Positions 25,101-35,224 of a DNA stretch of 64,000 bases are shown piece after piece; position 1 is the first letter of the stretch; every line of letters begins with the position of its first letter. The notes beneath the pieces were generated by a model, which did not search any database, was not told the origin of the DNA, and saw only the letters and a list, made by a program, of their open reading frames with translations. This DNA comes from Neospora caninum Liverpool (lineage: Eukaryota; Apicomplexa; Conoidasida; Eucoccidiorida; Sarcocystidae). The DNA lies in the NCBI RefSeq assembly GCF_000208865.1, contig NC_018388.1:1984001-2048000 (forward strand), given 5' to 3'. The translations under genes were made by a program, and so were the position numbers.

Positions 25101-25587
25101 CACATGCATACCATACAAATGCAAAGACATACAAATACGTATATATATATATATATATATGACAGCGGTTCTCTGTTTCTGCGCGTGCGTCTTTCGTCTT
25201 TTTCCTCTTTCGGGAGCGCCTTTCCCTTGCTGGAGAATGTTCTCTACCGCTCCCCTCTCTTTTCCCTGTTTGCTTTCTCTCTCTTGGACTCTCTCCGCCC
25301 TTCTTGCTTGGTCCCTCTCTCAGAGTCCCTAATCGTTTTACGCTGTCTCTGTGTGTGTCTTTCAGGTGGTCGTGGCTGGTTACTTCGCTCGCCACATGCG
25401 GATACACTTTTGGATTCGTTTCGATGACTCCGCAACTCTTCCGGAACTACAAACTGCAGTCCGTCACGCACATGCCTTGGCGAGTCCTCGGCTACCAGTT
25501 CACCAACACCTTCATCGACGACGTCTTCTCATGCTTCATTCGAATGCCCAAAATGCACAGGTAATCAAAGGCAACTGCAGGCGCAGG

Positions 25588-25620
<33 letters not shown>

Positions 25621-26391
25621 CTGAGAGGTACACCTGTCCATCAAATATGCATAATGCTGCGGATACGCGTCTTCGTCGCATGTAGATATGCATACTCATC
25701 ATAATTGTATCTATGTATTTTGGCCATCGTGATATGTAGCGGCTTGCAGGAGCAACTGTGTTCGTTTTTATTTTCACCAGGTGGTATACTGTGTTAGACC
25801 GGTCAGCCGAATCGTTTCCGTACAGGCACGAGACACACCAGCAAAACTTTCACTTCGTCTTCATATCCACAGATGCCCAAATCGCGACAAGAAACGATCT
25901 ATCGACAAATAAATACAAATTTATATATATATATATATGTGTTTCCACATGAGTGTTTATCTGTAGGTCCACGTGTTGATTTCTGTATCTCCGAGTATCT
26001 GGAGGCACTCCACGTAGAAAGAAAGGTGTGTGTTGTTGCTTCTTGGAGAGGCGAGAATTCCTGCCAAGTGAATGGCATCCTTTTTACTCTTGGGGGCGAG
26101 CCGCAGGCGGCCGCTTTCCGGTATGTGTATTGGCGGGTGCGCGCGTCTTTTTCCCTGCTTCGCGACGCTCTTATTTCTGCGCTTCGGCCTTCTCTTCTCC
26201 ATTTCCTTGAGCAAAGAGAGAAGGCGGATTTGGTGCGTTTTTTGTGTCGCTCCTTCAGGATGAGTGTGTTCCGCGACGACGTCGTTTTCGTCGTCTTCCT
26301 CGTTCAGCGCTGGCTCTATCGACACAATAAACAGCGTGACGACGAGGAGGCTTCACAGCGGCAGGAGGTGGAGGAAAAGAAGACGAAATGA
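18556..26391 (+). CDS. CLPTM1: CLPTM1-family multi-pass membrane protein
   Basis: Exons 2-13 are 19441-19613, 19812-19915, 20327-20448, 20925-21017, 21725-21881, 22296-22465, 22994-23059, 23428-23562, 24277-24482, 24853-24930, 25366-25560 and 26259-26391; all phases agree. Exon 1 starts at 18556 (AAGATGG context, [11 protein letters not shown]); its donor is uncertain (18645 or 18664), giving about 573 residues. The C-terminal part carries the family signature: KGWWSWLV, then [29 protein letters not shown] and [18 protein letters not shown] lumenal region of exons 2-6 is followed by membrane segments in exons 7, 9, 11 and 12, plus one N-terminal in exon 1. Relatives (CLPTM1, CLPTM1L/CRR9) are ER membrane proteins; CLPTM1 limits forward trafficking of some receptors and CLPTM1L has been linked to lipid scrambling. 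A 68-residue charged insert in exon 10 is lineage-specific. The family call is firm; the role in this parasite is unknown. Confidence 0.93.
21995..22150. repeat. (AT)n/(ACATAT)n microsatellite in a CLPTM1 intron
   Basis: Degenerate AT/AC alternation across about 155 bp in the intron between 21881 and 22296, with a second short AT run at 22209-22228. No coding potential. Confidence 0.85.
25139..25160. repeat. (AT)n microsatellite in a CLPTM1 intron
   Basis: About ten AT dinucleotides in the intron between 24930 and 25366. Nearby are imperfect CATACAAATGCAAA repeats (25076-25135). Confidence 0.85.
25589..25620. repeat. (AT)n microsatellite in the last CLPTM1 intron
   Basis: A pure AT run in the intron between 25560 and 26259; another lies at 25921-25938 in the same intron. 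Confidence 0.85.
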
Positions 26392-28384
26392 GGCAGAAAA
26401 AGGACGGGATTCAGGACCAAGAGAAACTGGTGCAAAAATGATTTTTCGTGGAAATAGAGTAAACTGCCCCAACTCGGGGCCCAGTTTGCGTCGGCCCAGC
26501 GCTGGGATCTACCGGAGACCCGCCGGCTTGGCCTCGCTTCACATCGTCTAAACGCAACAAAAAACCCAGAGACGAGTGAGGGAGAGAGACTGTTTGGCGG
26601 AAAGGAAACGCACGTGGTGGCCCATGTTACTCAGCGAGTGTCCCCGGCGTGAAAGAGCTCGAACATCTTTCAAGGCTCTGCACGTCACCCACTGGGGGCC
26701 GTCGTCCACATTATGAGAACGACATTCGAAGAGTGTGTCTGTGATCACGAAAGTTCGAAAGCCTCTGCAGAGACAAGCTCTCCTACGAACTTCCTTTCCG
26801 GTCGAGGTTCAGCCGGGTCGGGGATAGCCGAGCGCCGCATGCATATCCCGGCGCTGGCTCCTCCCCTCTCGACGCGTCTGGGGGCGTCTCGAACCTCTTC
26901 GGCATGCAGCTAAAAACGTTTCGGTGTTATCGATAGTTGACATTCCCAAGACCAGCATTATGTCCGCGTGCATGTGTTTGTAAAAACGTGGGAGTATCGC
27001 GCGTGCGTGGACTTCTCTGCTCTGGGAAGTCGCGCGTCTCTGCATGCACGTCTTCGCTGGGCTTCGGGCCGTGCACGTCCCCGCCACTGCTACGCCTCGA
27101 CAGACGCGATCTCCTCCCGAACTCCTCTTCACACACAGCGCAGTTTTTGACCGGAACACAGAGGGGACACGGAGACACACCCCAACGTTTCTACACACAA
27201 GCATACATGTATACATATATATACATATATATACATATATATACATATATACATATATATACATATATATACATATATACATATATATACATATATACAT
27301 ATATATACATATATACATATATATACATATATACATATATATACATATATACATATATATACATATATACATATATATACATATATATACATATATATAC
27401 ATATATATACATATATATACATACATACATATATATATATATATACATATATACATATATATACGTGTATACATATATATATATATATACATATATATAT
27501 ACATATATATATACATATACATATATATATATAGGTACCTCTGTAACGCGCGACAGAGGGCGACGCAGAGACGCGTGCGCAGATGCTTGCATAGGCACAC
27601 CTAGATTTGAAGTCTTCTTTTTGTCCCAGCATGTACATATATAATGATGCATGGCCCTTTCACGTGTGCGGGTGTTGCTCCGAAGCATCTTTTGCTGAAA
27701 ATGTCGCGCTTTTTGGCGAACACGCGTGCCGTTGCGGCCAGGCGGCCCCGCGCATGCAGCGCGTTTCTGGTGCGAAGCTCTCGACGCGGCGAGAAACAGT
27801 GAACTCTTCTGTTGCCTGCCCAGCGGCACGTTTTCGTGCATGCACTTCAGAATGTTACAAAGCTCTCTCGGAGACGCGAGATTCTTGTGCATGCGCCATT
27901 GAAAGTGCGTTAAAAGGCCAGACGGGCCACCACCCTTCCGTTTCAAATAGCAAAACAAGGTCCAGCAAAGGACTGGACGCAGAAACAAAAAAAAAGGAGA
28001 ACGAATGCCGTCTCGGCAGGACAAAACGCAGAAGCTCCACGGGAGGGACTAGCCAGACCGGCAGCGAAGGAAACGCAGAAGGCAAAACGAGAACGCGAGA
28101 CAGAACCACAGACACAGCGGAAAGACAGGACACGGCACAGCAGTAGAAACACTGACAACGCCATGGCAGAGGCGTACGCGAGACGAACCGCCTTGGAAAC
28201 GAACTTGAAATCGCCTGGCGGTCAGCGAGTGCCCAAAAACAGCACAAACGAGGCTCCATAGCTCCTTAAGCCTTTTTCGCGTCGTTCCCCTCATGTCCCT
28301 CCCCTTTCACTGTTTGGTCCAGGTGTAGTCTCGGCTGTTTCGCTTCTTTTTCTTTACCCGTGTGTGCTCGTTCCTCCTCTCTTG
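26392..28384. other. Convergent intergenic region with long AT-rich array
   Basis: Two stop codons face each other: CLPTM1 (plus) and the Ser-rich gene (minus). The 2 kb between them should hold both 3' untranslated regions. No coding-like frame is present; the apparent open frames through 26809-27644 are Tyr/Ile repeats translated from the microsatellite. No RNA gene is recognisable. Confidence 0.6.
27203..27533. repeat. 330-bp (ATACATAT)n array
   Basis: Continuous imperfect ATACATAT/ATATATAC repetition, the longest simple-sequence array in the window. It lies between two convergent genes and is likely polymorphic. Confidence 0.9.
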
Positions 28385-31300
28385 CTACCTTCTCTGGCCT
28401 CTATGTCGGGTTCTTCCTTTCTTCTTTCCTTTGCCTGTTTTGCCGTATCTCTCTCCGCCCGCCCTTTCTCCTCCACTCTTCTCATCTTGTCTTGTTCCCC
28501 GACTTTCATTCGCACCTCCCCCTGCTTCCCCCTTGTCTCTCCTCTCGCTTCCGCACGTGTTCATCTCCGTCCCCTCGTTTGTCCTCTCAGATGCCTCAAC
28601 AACCGCTTCTCTGCCTTCTTCTGTTCTGGCCTCATCTTGTTTTTTAGATCTTCTCGGATCTGCTGGTTCTGCTTCCCTCGTCTTCACTTGTTCTTCATCT
28701 CCCCTCTTCTCCCTTGGTTCTTCTTCTCCCCTCGTTTCCTCGTGTTCTTCATCTCCCCTCTTCTCCCTTGGTTCTTCTTCTCCCCTCGTCTTCAGTTGTT
28801 CTTCATCTCCCCTCTTCTCCCTTGGTTCTTCATCTCCCCTCGTCTCCACTTGTTCCTCATCTCCCCTCTTCTCCCTTGGTTCTTCTTCTCCCCTCGTCTT
28901 CAGTTGTTCTTCATCTCCCCTCTTCTCCCTTGGTTCTTCTTCTCCCCTCGTCTTCAGTTGTTCTTCATCTCCCCTCTTCTCCCTTGGTTCTTCTTCTCCC
29001 CTCGTCTTCACTTGTTCTTCATCTCCCCTCTTCTCCCTTGGTTCTTCTTCTCCCCTCGTCTTCACTTGTTCTTCATCTCCCCTCTTCTCCCTTGGTTCTT
29101 CTCTCTGTTCGTGTTGTTCTTCCTGCGCTCCCTCTTCTTCCACGAGAAACTGTTGTTGCAGCATGAGGAGAAACTGTTGCTCCTGGAGGGCAATCCGTCT
29201 TCGTTCTGCGTGCTTGTCCCTTTTCGCGTCTCTTCTCCTGTCTCCCTCGCTCACTTCCTCTGTGCGCCTCTCCCATGCTCGCTTCTCTTCTCTCCCGACC
29301 CCGCTGCAGGCGTGTCCTAAATAACGAGACTCCGAAGCAAGGCCTCTTCGGTCTCCCTCCGTTCCGTCCTCCCCGGTGAACTGCGCCCGAGGGAGGAAAC
29401 GCGCTTCCCTCTCCACGTCGCACTCGCTCCTCACGGCCTTCGGCACGAGCGAGAACGAAGCCGTCGCCGGCACCTCGTCGTTCTTCTCTGTCTCCCCCAT
29501 GAAAGGAGACAGCGAGCCGAAACTGTCTTCTCCCGAACGACGCGTCCACGCGGGCGCAAGTCGCGCTCCACTCCCTTCCGCCGCGTCGACCTCTCCCATT
29601 CGCCCCGCCGCCTCTTCAACCTGAGCAGCAGTCACGAGGCCTCCGCCCGAGGCTCGATGAAAAAGCTTCTCATTCCGCTTGCGCCCGCCGCGTACAGAAC
29701 CCGAAGAAGAGGGAAAGAGAGAAGAAAAGCGAGAAGAAGACAGAGACAAAAAAGACGACTTTGCCGCAACCTCAGCGGCACGACAAGCCGCAACCGCCGC
29801 CGCCACCGCTGTCGTCTTGGCCGCCTCTACCACCTCGCTCCACGGGAGAGACGACGAGAAAGGAGAAGAGGAAGAGAAAGGAGAGGAAGAGAAAGGAGAA
29901 GAGGAAGAGGAAGAGGAAGAAGAAGCGGTAAAAGAGTGCGACGACGAAGACCGTGGCGAGCGCGTGGATGCGAGCCCCGGATGGAGAGTGCAGGAGGAAC
30001 GATTAGAAGACAAAGAAGATCGGCAGTCAGAACGGTCCGAGGCATCGCTCGAGCGTTTTCGGGTTAAACGCGTTTGGCAGTGCGTGGCGGTTCGCTCTGT
30101 CTTCTCTCTGGGCAGTCCCTCTTCCTCGGTTTCATTCCCCGAGTCTTCGCCTCCGTCGCCTCCCGCCAGAGACTGTCCGTTGTCTCCTCCTATGTGGCCC
30201 GTCTCATCTCGTTCGTGTTCCTCGGATCTGTTCGTCCTGACGGCAGTTGCTCCTCTGCGCCGCCAAAGCGAGTCGCGCCGTCCATCCTCTTCCACTTTGA
30301 CTTCCTCTCCTTTCTCGCCTTCCTTCTCTCCCTCCTTCTCTGTTTCCTCCTTCTCTCTTTCTGTCTCCCCTGTCTCCTCGTTCTTCTCTCCTCGTGGGGG
30401 CGCGGACTCGCCTCCCGTCTTGCACGCGCGCGCCTCTCCGCCTCCCCGCTGGCTCCTCGCGGCGTGTGTTTCCCTCGCCGTGTCAGAGCGAGAAGAGCTG
30501 GACGAGGGCCAGGGCGCCTGGACAGGAGTCTGGGCGAGGCGCAGAGGCGAGACGCAGGCAGCCGGTCTCGGGCGCTGGCGCACGAACGGGAACGCAGAGG
30601 AAACAGACAGAGGAGATGAAGCCCCAGATAAGGAATGCGGCGACAGCGGAGAGGACGTGTCTTCTGGTCTGGGAGGGAAGTCCCCCACACCGTGGAGTCG
30701 CGGTCGTTCCTCGCCTTCACCTCCATTTGTCTGTTCTCGACCGCCCACAAAACAAACCGGGCGACACCCTGCTTGCCCTGAAACAGGTGCCTTCGAGAGA
30801 TGCTCCTCGCGCCCCTCACTTTGACCTGTCTCCACCTGCAGGCCTTGCTGCACTGCGTCAGCTCGCGCTCTCTCCTTGTGTCTCCCGTCTCTTCCCTCCT
30901 CCTCCCGGTCCGTGGGGAGCTGTGAAGCCGTGTGTCCCTGCGCAAACGTCGTTTTCTCGGGTTTCGAGCGGTCTTTCTCTGGCGGCGCACCCGCCCCGCC
31001 CCACGAGATGACGTACATCCCTTCGTGCTCGCCTCTGTTGGCTGGCTCTGTCTCGCGTTTGCGGCGTCCTCCCAGGATCGACTTCTTCGCTGTCTCCGTC
31101 GCGCCCCGCAGAAACGCCTGCAGGCCGGTCTGGGCCAAGTCTCCGCTCGCAGACTCCGCGAGGGCCTTCTGTCCGGCCTGTTCCGTCTCAGGCGCTCGCT
31201 CTTCTCGAAATTCCCCCCTTCTCTCTCGCAAGCGCCAGCAGTAGAAGCTGCGTCTCTGACTGGGTGTCTCCGCCGCTTCGCTCTCTTCCCCCGACTTCTG

Positions 31301-34300
31301 CGCCGCGTCAGCCGGCTGGAAGAAGCGACGCCGGTAGGGCAATAGCGCCGCCACCGGGCGAGCCGGAGCGCCGGAGGCAGAAGCTCCATCGGACCCTCCA
31401 ATGACCACGTCGATGTCGACATTAGTGGGAGGCAGCGAAGTGGATTTCGCTGTCCGGGAGGCATCCGTGCCAAAGAGAAAAGCTGGGAGAAACGCGAGGC
31501 CGGCGACAGCGTCGAGTTCCACTCCGCAAGAACTCGGCGAACTCTCCGGGACTCTCCCGCCTGTCTCTGTTTGAAAGCCGTCTGGGAGGCTCGAGCGCCC
31601 TGCCTTCTCGTCGACTCTCTCGCGAACTTCTCGGGGCGAAGCAACAGAAGAGACGCGATCAACGGGCGAAGCTGAGAGGCTCGTACCGAGAGCCTGCTGC
31701 GACGGCCCCCCAGGCGGCGTGTTCTCGGAGCCTCGGCCCGGTCCGTCGGTTTTCCGACTCCACAAAATGTAGTCTTGCTCGATCGGTTTGGTCGCGTCTA
31801 CGGGAGACGCGTGCCATGACGCGGGCGAAAGCGAAGAGGCACTGCTCTCGCACGCACGCCCTTCGCTCTCAGCTTTGGCCTCCGTGTCGGTTGCCCAATA
31901 CGGGAGGGGAAGCATAATGTGTGTCTCCTTCTTCTCTCCCTCGTTCCCTCCCGCGCTGTCTCTCTGCGTCTTCTCCGTCTCGCGCTCTTCCTTGCCGAAC
32001 CCGCCGCTGCCTCGCTCTAGACTGTGCGAAGATCCTGAGGAAGACGAAGAGCAAGACGGAACGGGATCCCGCGCGTTTGCCTTCTCTCGAGGTCCGCAGT
32101 CGTGGTGCACGCCACCTTGCGACGCCTCCGACGGGGCTGTCGACCGTGTGGGGCTCGCGAAGGGAAAGGGGGGCGCGGAGTGACCCGTGTCTCTCGGCGC
32201 CTGTTTGGAGCCCTGAGGGCAAACGGGGACACCTGTCCCGCTAGGCTTGTCCGCCTCGCATGCGGTGTCTCCTTCTTTTTTATGGCCCCAAGTGAACAAG
32301 GCAGCGAGCGAAGAAAGAGCCGAGCTGGCCTGTGCGTCCTGCGGAAGACGGCGCGTCCCAGGAGGCTTCTCCGGCGTCGACGCCAGCGTCTCGTCCGGCG
32401 AATACAAGCCAACTCCGGCCGCGCCCGGGACGACCGCGGCCGGAGACTGGGGCGTCTGGGCTCTAGAGCCCGAAGACGGCGAGGGCCATGAAGGCCTCGC
32501 ACTTTTGTCGCCTTCGGGCGCCAGACCGGGAGGCCGCGATGCCCCGCCGTGGCCGACCCCCATCGGAGGCTGTGAAGGGTGGAACGACGAATAAGGCGGA
32601 AACGGGGAAGAAGCAAATGGCGGGAATGCCTGAGAGGACAGGCGCCTCTCGGATGATTCATGCTCATCAGTGGTGGCAGCTCGCGACGGCAAACGCGAGG
32701 AGACGCCTCCTGGGGCATGTGGAGACAAAACGTAGGGAGCCGCGGGAGGACACGGACTCCAGCCAGAAGGCCCTAAAGCCGCAGGGTGCACGAAAGCCTC
32801 CGGAGGCACCGACGACGAAGAAACAGTCCGCGAAGGAGGATCCAGCGGCCCAGAGAACGGCGACGAAAAAAGCGGCGGCAGAAAGGGAGACGCAGAAGAG
32901 GAAGGCAGCAGGTAAGGGGGATATGGGGAAGGGTGGAGTGGAAAAGGAACAGAAAACGACTCTGCCCGCGACAGAGGCGGCGACGTCCCTGTCGGCCCAG
33001 ACGTGCCTGCTCTGGAGTCCACGCCGGCACGCCTTCCGCGGCGGTCGCCCTCATCTTTCTCGACTCCCTGGCCGTCTCTTCCGCCGGGGCGTTTTCTCTC
33101 ACGTTTTCGGACTTCTCCAAAGAAAAGGCGCTCGAGCTCGTCTTCGGCCGATGACCCCTCGTCCTCTTCTCCGCTGTCGCCGCGTTCTCGGAGCCCGACA
33201 GCTGTCGCGTTCGACCCGTCGCCTGCGCCTCGTGTCTCCGCCGCCCCGCCGTGGGGAGGCTGACCGGGAGAAAACGAGGCACTGGACGGGCGCCTCTGTC
33301 TCTCCTGGAGCTGCAGGCAATACCAGCGGTACCACTGATGGTAGTACCAGAGCATCTGAGCGTGGCGACGGTGCTCGAAATAAAGGTCTGTGGGGTGAGG
33401 GCCGGCGGGGGGAGTCAGGTGGTCTTCCCGTTCACCTGTGTCTTCGCGCGATGGACGTCTCGCGTCGACGTCTCGTCCCTTCTGGTCTCTCTGCGCGTAG
33501 TGGGGAGCCTCCGCTGGCGCCCACAAAGGAGGCTGGGCAGGCGCGGAACCCGGGAAAATCCGAGAGGCTTCGCCGTCTCCAGCGCCTCGCCTTCCTTCTC
33601 TTCTCCATCCGTCGGTTTCATCTCCGTAGCGCGTGGCGTCTCTTCGCCTGTTCCCCGCCTCTTCGGCTCCTCTGCCGGCGGGCCGCTCCATGGCGCCTTC
33701 GCATGCAGTCTGCCGGTCCCCTGGGGCTCGGCGGCCGCGGGGACCGTCTTCACCTCCTCCCGCGCGGGCTCTGTTTTCTTCCTCGGCCACCAACTCTGAC
33801 CAGGACACGTCGCTTCGGTTCTCCTCGCTCGACGCGCGTTCGCCGCCCGCGAGCGCCTGCGGCGGCTCTCCTCCCTCGCGCCTCTTCTTCCCCACAGAGT
33901 CCTCTCTCTCTCTCCGTCCGTAGAAAGGCCTCCACCATCCACGCCGCGTTTCCTCTTTTGCGTCTTGTTCGTGTCCAGCAGAAACTGCCTGCAGGCCTGG
34001 GCTACTCCCCTGACTGTCTGGCTGAAGCGGACGCACTCGCTGGTCGCGAGCGTCTCGACTTCCCACTTGGAAGCCTCCAGCGACTGCGTCCAAGGCGCTT
34101 CCTGGCCGGCCGGCTTCAGCCGGTCCGTCCCGACGCAGCCAGGGTCCGAACGGCCCCTGCCGGAAGTCGTCCTTCTCCGCCGGCTCTCTGCCTTCCTCGC
34201 GTTCCTTCGTCGCGTCTCCTTTCTCCTGTGCTTCCTCGCCTTCCTCACCGTTCACGCGCTTCTCGGGCTTACGCCACCACCACCGCCGATGTGGCGCCGA

Positions 34301-35224
34301 CCACACCCCCGATGGGCAGGCAGACACAGAAGAAGAGAGAGAAGAAGAGACAGAAGAAGAGACGGAAGAAGAGAGAGAAGAAGAGAGAGAAGAAGAGGGA
34401 GAAGACGAAGGAGAAGAAGAGAGAGAAGACGCACAAGGTGGCGGCGTGAAGACCTCGCGGTCGGGAGAGGCGCAGGGTGCGAGACCAGAGGAAGTTGGCG
34501 CTGTCCCACCAGAGGGGGATTCGTTCGGAATCGAATGTCGAGATGGAGGCGACCTTGCCGCATCGTTCTCCCCTTTGGAGGGAAATGCGTCCAAAGGTCT
34601 CTCCTTCCACGACGGCACGAGCCTGTCGAAGAGCGGCGTGCCGTGAATCGCCTCCATCTGGAAGCACAGCGAAGTCGACGGCTCCTCCGTGTCCGGGACA
34701 CAACCGAAAAAGGGGGAAGCAGGAAAAAACGAGGAAGGACGCGAAGGAACAGCGGGGGTAGGAGGGGAAGAGCAAGCAGGAGAGGAGAAAAGTGCAGACG
34801 AGCACTCCAAGGAAGGCGAGAGGGCGAGTGAAGACAGGCAAACGCGGGACGACAGGGGTGACGCAGAGGAGCTAGACAAACGAGAGGATGCGCTCCAGAA
34901 AGCCTCCGCCTCTTTGTGGCTGTGTGTGTGGGTGTACGCATCCAAAAGAGTCCCGCCGCAGTTCTCACACACGGACACGGCGCACATCTCTCCTCTCTCT
35001 CCGTCTCTGTCTCCTGTTACTGCGGCTTCCGCCTCACCCGCCCCATCCTCTGTTTTCTGTTCTTTCTCGTGTGTGTCTCCGACGGTTTTCGACTGCGCTT
35101 TCTGGCGTTTTCTTAGCACTTCTTGTTCGCATGCAGGAGAGACGCCGCAGACAGCACGGTGGGATCGGCGACGTCGCCGCGGGCTGGGCTCCAGCTGTGC
35201 GAGTGCCTGAGGCCATGGCGCCAT
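28385..35224 (-). CDS. 2,279-residue disordered Ser/Glu-rich protein with 18-residue repeats
   Basis: A single uninterrupted minus-strand frame, starting at the first ATG (35224, MAPWPQALAQLEP) and ending at a stop at 28385. Near the N-terminus is CAVSVCENCGG followed by a His-rich THTHSH, possibly a small metal site. The body is Ser, Pro, Glu and Arg low complexity, including long (SSS)n runs. Short aromatic/basic patches stand out: RRWWWRKPEKR, RRGWWRPFYGRRERE, WYYHQWYRWYCLQLQ and SFYCWRLRERRGEFREE. An Ala-rich helix (TTAVAAAVAACRAAEVAAK) precedes a Gln-rich coiled segment (LQEQQFLLMLQQQFL) and eight copies of an 18-residue unit, EEEPREKRGDEEQVKTRG. The tail is basic (GKGKKKGRTRHRGQRR). No signal peptide or membrane span. 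I do not recognise a family. An upstream non-coding or short coding exon cannot be excluded. Confidence 0.8.
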   Translation of the reverse strand: MAPWPQALAQLEPSPRRRRRSHRAVCGVSPACEQEVLRKRQKAQSKTVGDTHEKEQKTEDGAGEAEAAVTGDRDGERGEMCAVSVCENCGGTLLDAYTHTHSHKEAEAFWSASSRLSSSSASPLSSRVCLSSLALSPSLECSSALFSSPACSSPPTPAVPSRPSSFFPASPFFGCVPDTEEPSTSLCFQMEAIHGTPLFDRLVPSWKERPLDAFPSKGENDAARSPPSRHSIPNESPSGGTAPTSSGLAPCASPDREVFTPPPCASSLSSSPSSSPSSSLSSSLSSSVSSSVSSSLSSSVSACPSGVWSAPHRRWWWRKPEKRVNGEEGEEAQEKGDATKEREEGREPAEKDDFRQGPFGPWLRRDGPAEAGRPGSALDAVAGGFQVGSRDARDQRVRPLQPDSQGSSPGLQAVSAGHEQDAKEETRRGWWRPFYGRREREDSVGKKRREGGEPPQALAGGERASSEENRSDVSWSELVAEEENRARAGGGEDGPRGRRAPGDRQTACEGAMERPAGRGAEEAGNRRRDATRYGDETDGWRREGRRGAGDGEASRIFPGSAPAQPPLWAPAEAPHYAQRDQKGRDVDARRPSREDTGEREDHLTPPAGPHPTDLYFEHRRHAQMLWYYHQWYRWYCLQLQERQRRPSSASFSPGQPPHGGAAETRGAGDGSNATAVGLRERGDSGEEDEGSSAEDELERLFFGEVRKRERKRPGGRDGQGVEKDEGDRRGRRAGVDSRAGTSGPTGTSPPLSRAESFSVPFPLHPSPYPPYLLPSSSASPFLPPLFSSPFSGPLDPPSRTVSSSSVPPEAFVHPAALGPSGWSPCPPAAPYVLSPHAPGGVSSRLPSRAATTDEHESSERRLSSQAFPPFASSPFPPYSSFHPSQPPMGVGHGGASRPPGLAPEGDKSARPSWPSPSSGSRAQTPQSPAAVVPGAAGVGLYSPDETLASTPEKPPGTRRLPQDAQASSALSSLAALFTWGHKKEGDTACEADKPSGTGVPVCPQGSKQAPRDTGHSAPPFPFASPTRSTAPSEASQGGVHHDCGPREKANARDPVPSCSSSSSGSSHSLERGSGGFGKEERETEKTQRDSAGGNEGEKKETHIMLPLPYWATDTEAKAESEGRACESSASSLSPASWHASPVDATKPIEQDYILWSRKTDGPGRGSENTPPGGPSQQALGTSLSASPVDRVSSVASPREVRERVDEKAGRSSLPDGFQTETGGRVPESSPSSCGVELDAVAGLAFLPAFLFGTDASRTAKSTSLPPTNVDIDVVIGGSDGASASGAPARPVAALLPYRRRFFQPADAAQKSGEESEAAETPSQRRSFYCWRLRERRGEFREERAPETEQAGQKALAESASGDLAQTGLQAFLRGATETAKKSILGGRRKRETEPANRGEHEGMYVISWGGAGAPPEKDRSKPEKTTFAQGHTASQLPTDREEEGRDGRHKERARADAVQQGLQVETGQSEGREEHLSKAPVSGQAGCRPVCFVGGREQTNGGEGEERPRLHGVGDFPPRPEDTSSPLSPHSLSGASSPLSVSSAFPFVRQRPRPAACVSPLRLAQTPVQAPWPSSSSSRSDTARETHAARSQRGGGEARACKTGGESAPPRGEKNEETGETEREKEETEKEGEKEGEKGEEVKVEEDGRRDSLWRRRGATAVRTNRSEEHERDETGHIGGDNGQSLAGGDGGEDSGNETEEEGLPREKTERTATHCQTRLTRKRSSDASDRSDCRSSLSSNRSSCTLHPGLASTRSPRSSSSHSFTASSSSSSSSSPFSSSPFSSSSPFSSSLPWSEVVEAAKTTAVAAAVAACRAAEVAAKSSFLSLSSSRFSSLFPSSSGSVRGGRKRNEKLFHRASGGGLVTAAQVEEAAGRMGEVDAAEGSGARLAPAWTRRSGEDSFGSLSPFMGETEKNDEVPATASFSLVPKAVRSECDVEREARFLPRAQFTGEDGTEGDRRGLASESRYLGHACSGVGREEKRAWERRTEEVSEGDRRRDAKRDKHAERRRIALQEQQFLLMLQQQFLVEEEGAQEEQHEQREEPREKRGDEEQVKTRGEEEPREKRGDEEQVKTRGEEEPREKRGDEEQLKTRGEEEPREKRGDEEQLKTRGEEEPREKRGDEEQVETRGDEEPREKRGDEEQLKTRGEEEPREKRGDEEHEETRGEEEPREKRGDEEQVKTREAEPADPRRSKKQDEARTEEGREAVVEASERTNEGTEMNTCGSERRDKGEAGGGANESRGTRQDEKSGGERAGGERYGKTGKGKKKGRTRHRGQRR
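28680..29107. repeat. 54-bp coding minisatellite, about 8 copies
   Basis: Tandem 54-bp units, nearly identical, encode the 18-residue acidic/basic repeat near the C-terminus of the minus-strand gene. Differences among copies are mostly V/L, K/E and E/D swaps, which suggests recent expansion with an intact frame. Confidence 0.92.

Noticed and set aside
26809..27644. Open frames of up to 263 codons made of Tyr-Ile repeats on both strands
   Set aside because: Translation of an (ATACATAT)n microsatellite in all frames.
28385..29320. Plus-strand open frames of 318-320 codons (Ser/Leu/Phe repeats)
   Set aside because: Reverse complement of the 54-bp coding minisatellite; the minus frame continues for 2,279 codons.
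32488..34449. 653-codon plus-strand open frame
   Set aside because: Antisense to the 2,279-residue minus-strand gene; Arg/Pro-rich with no coding logic.
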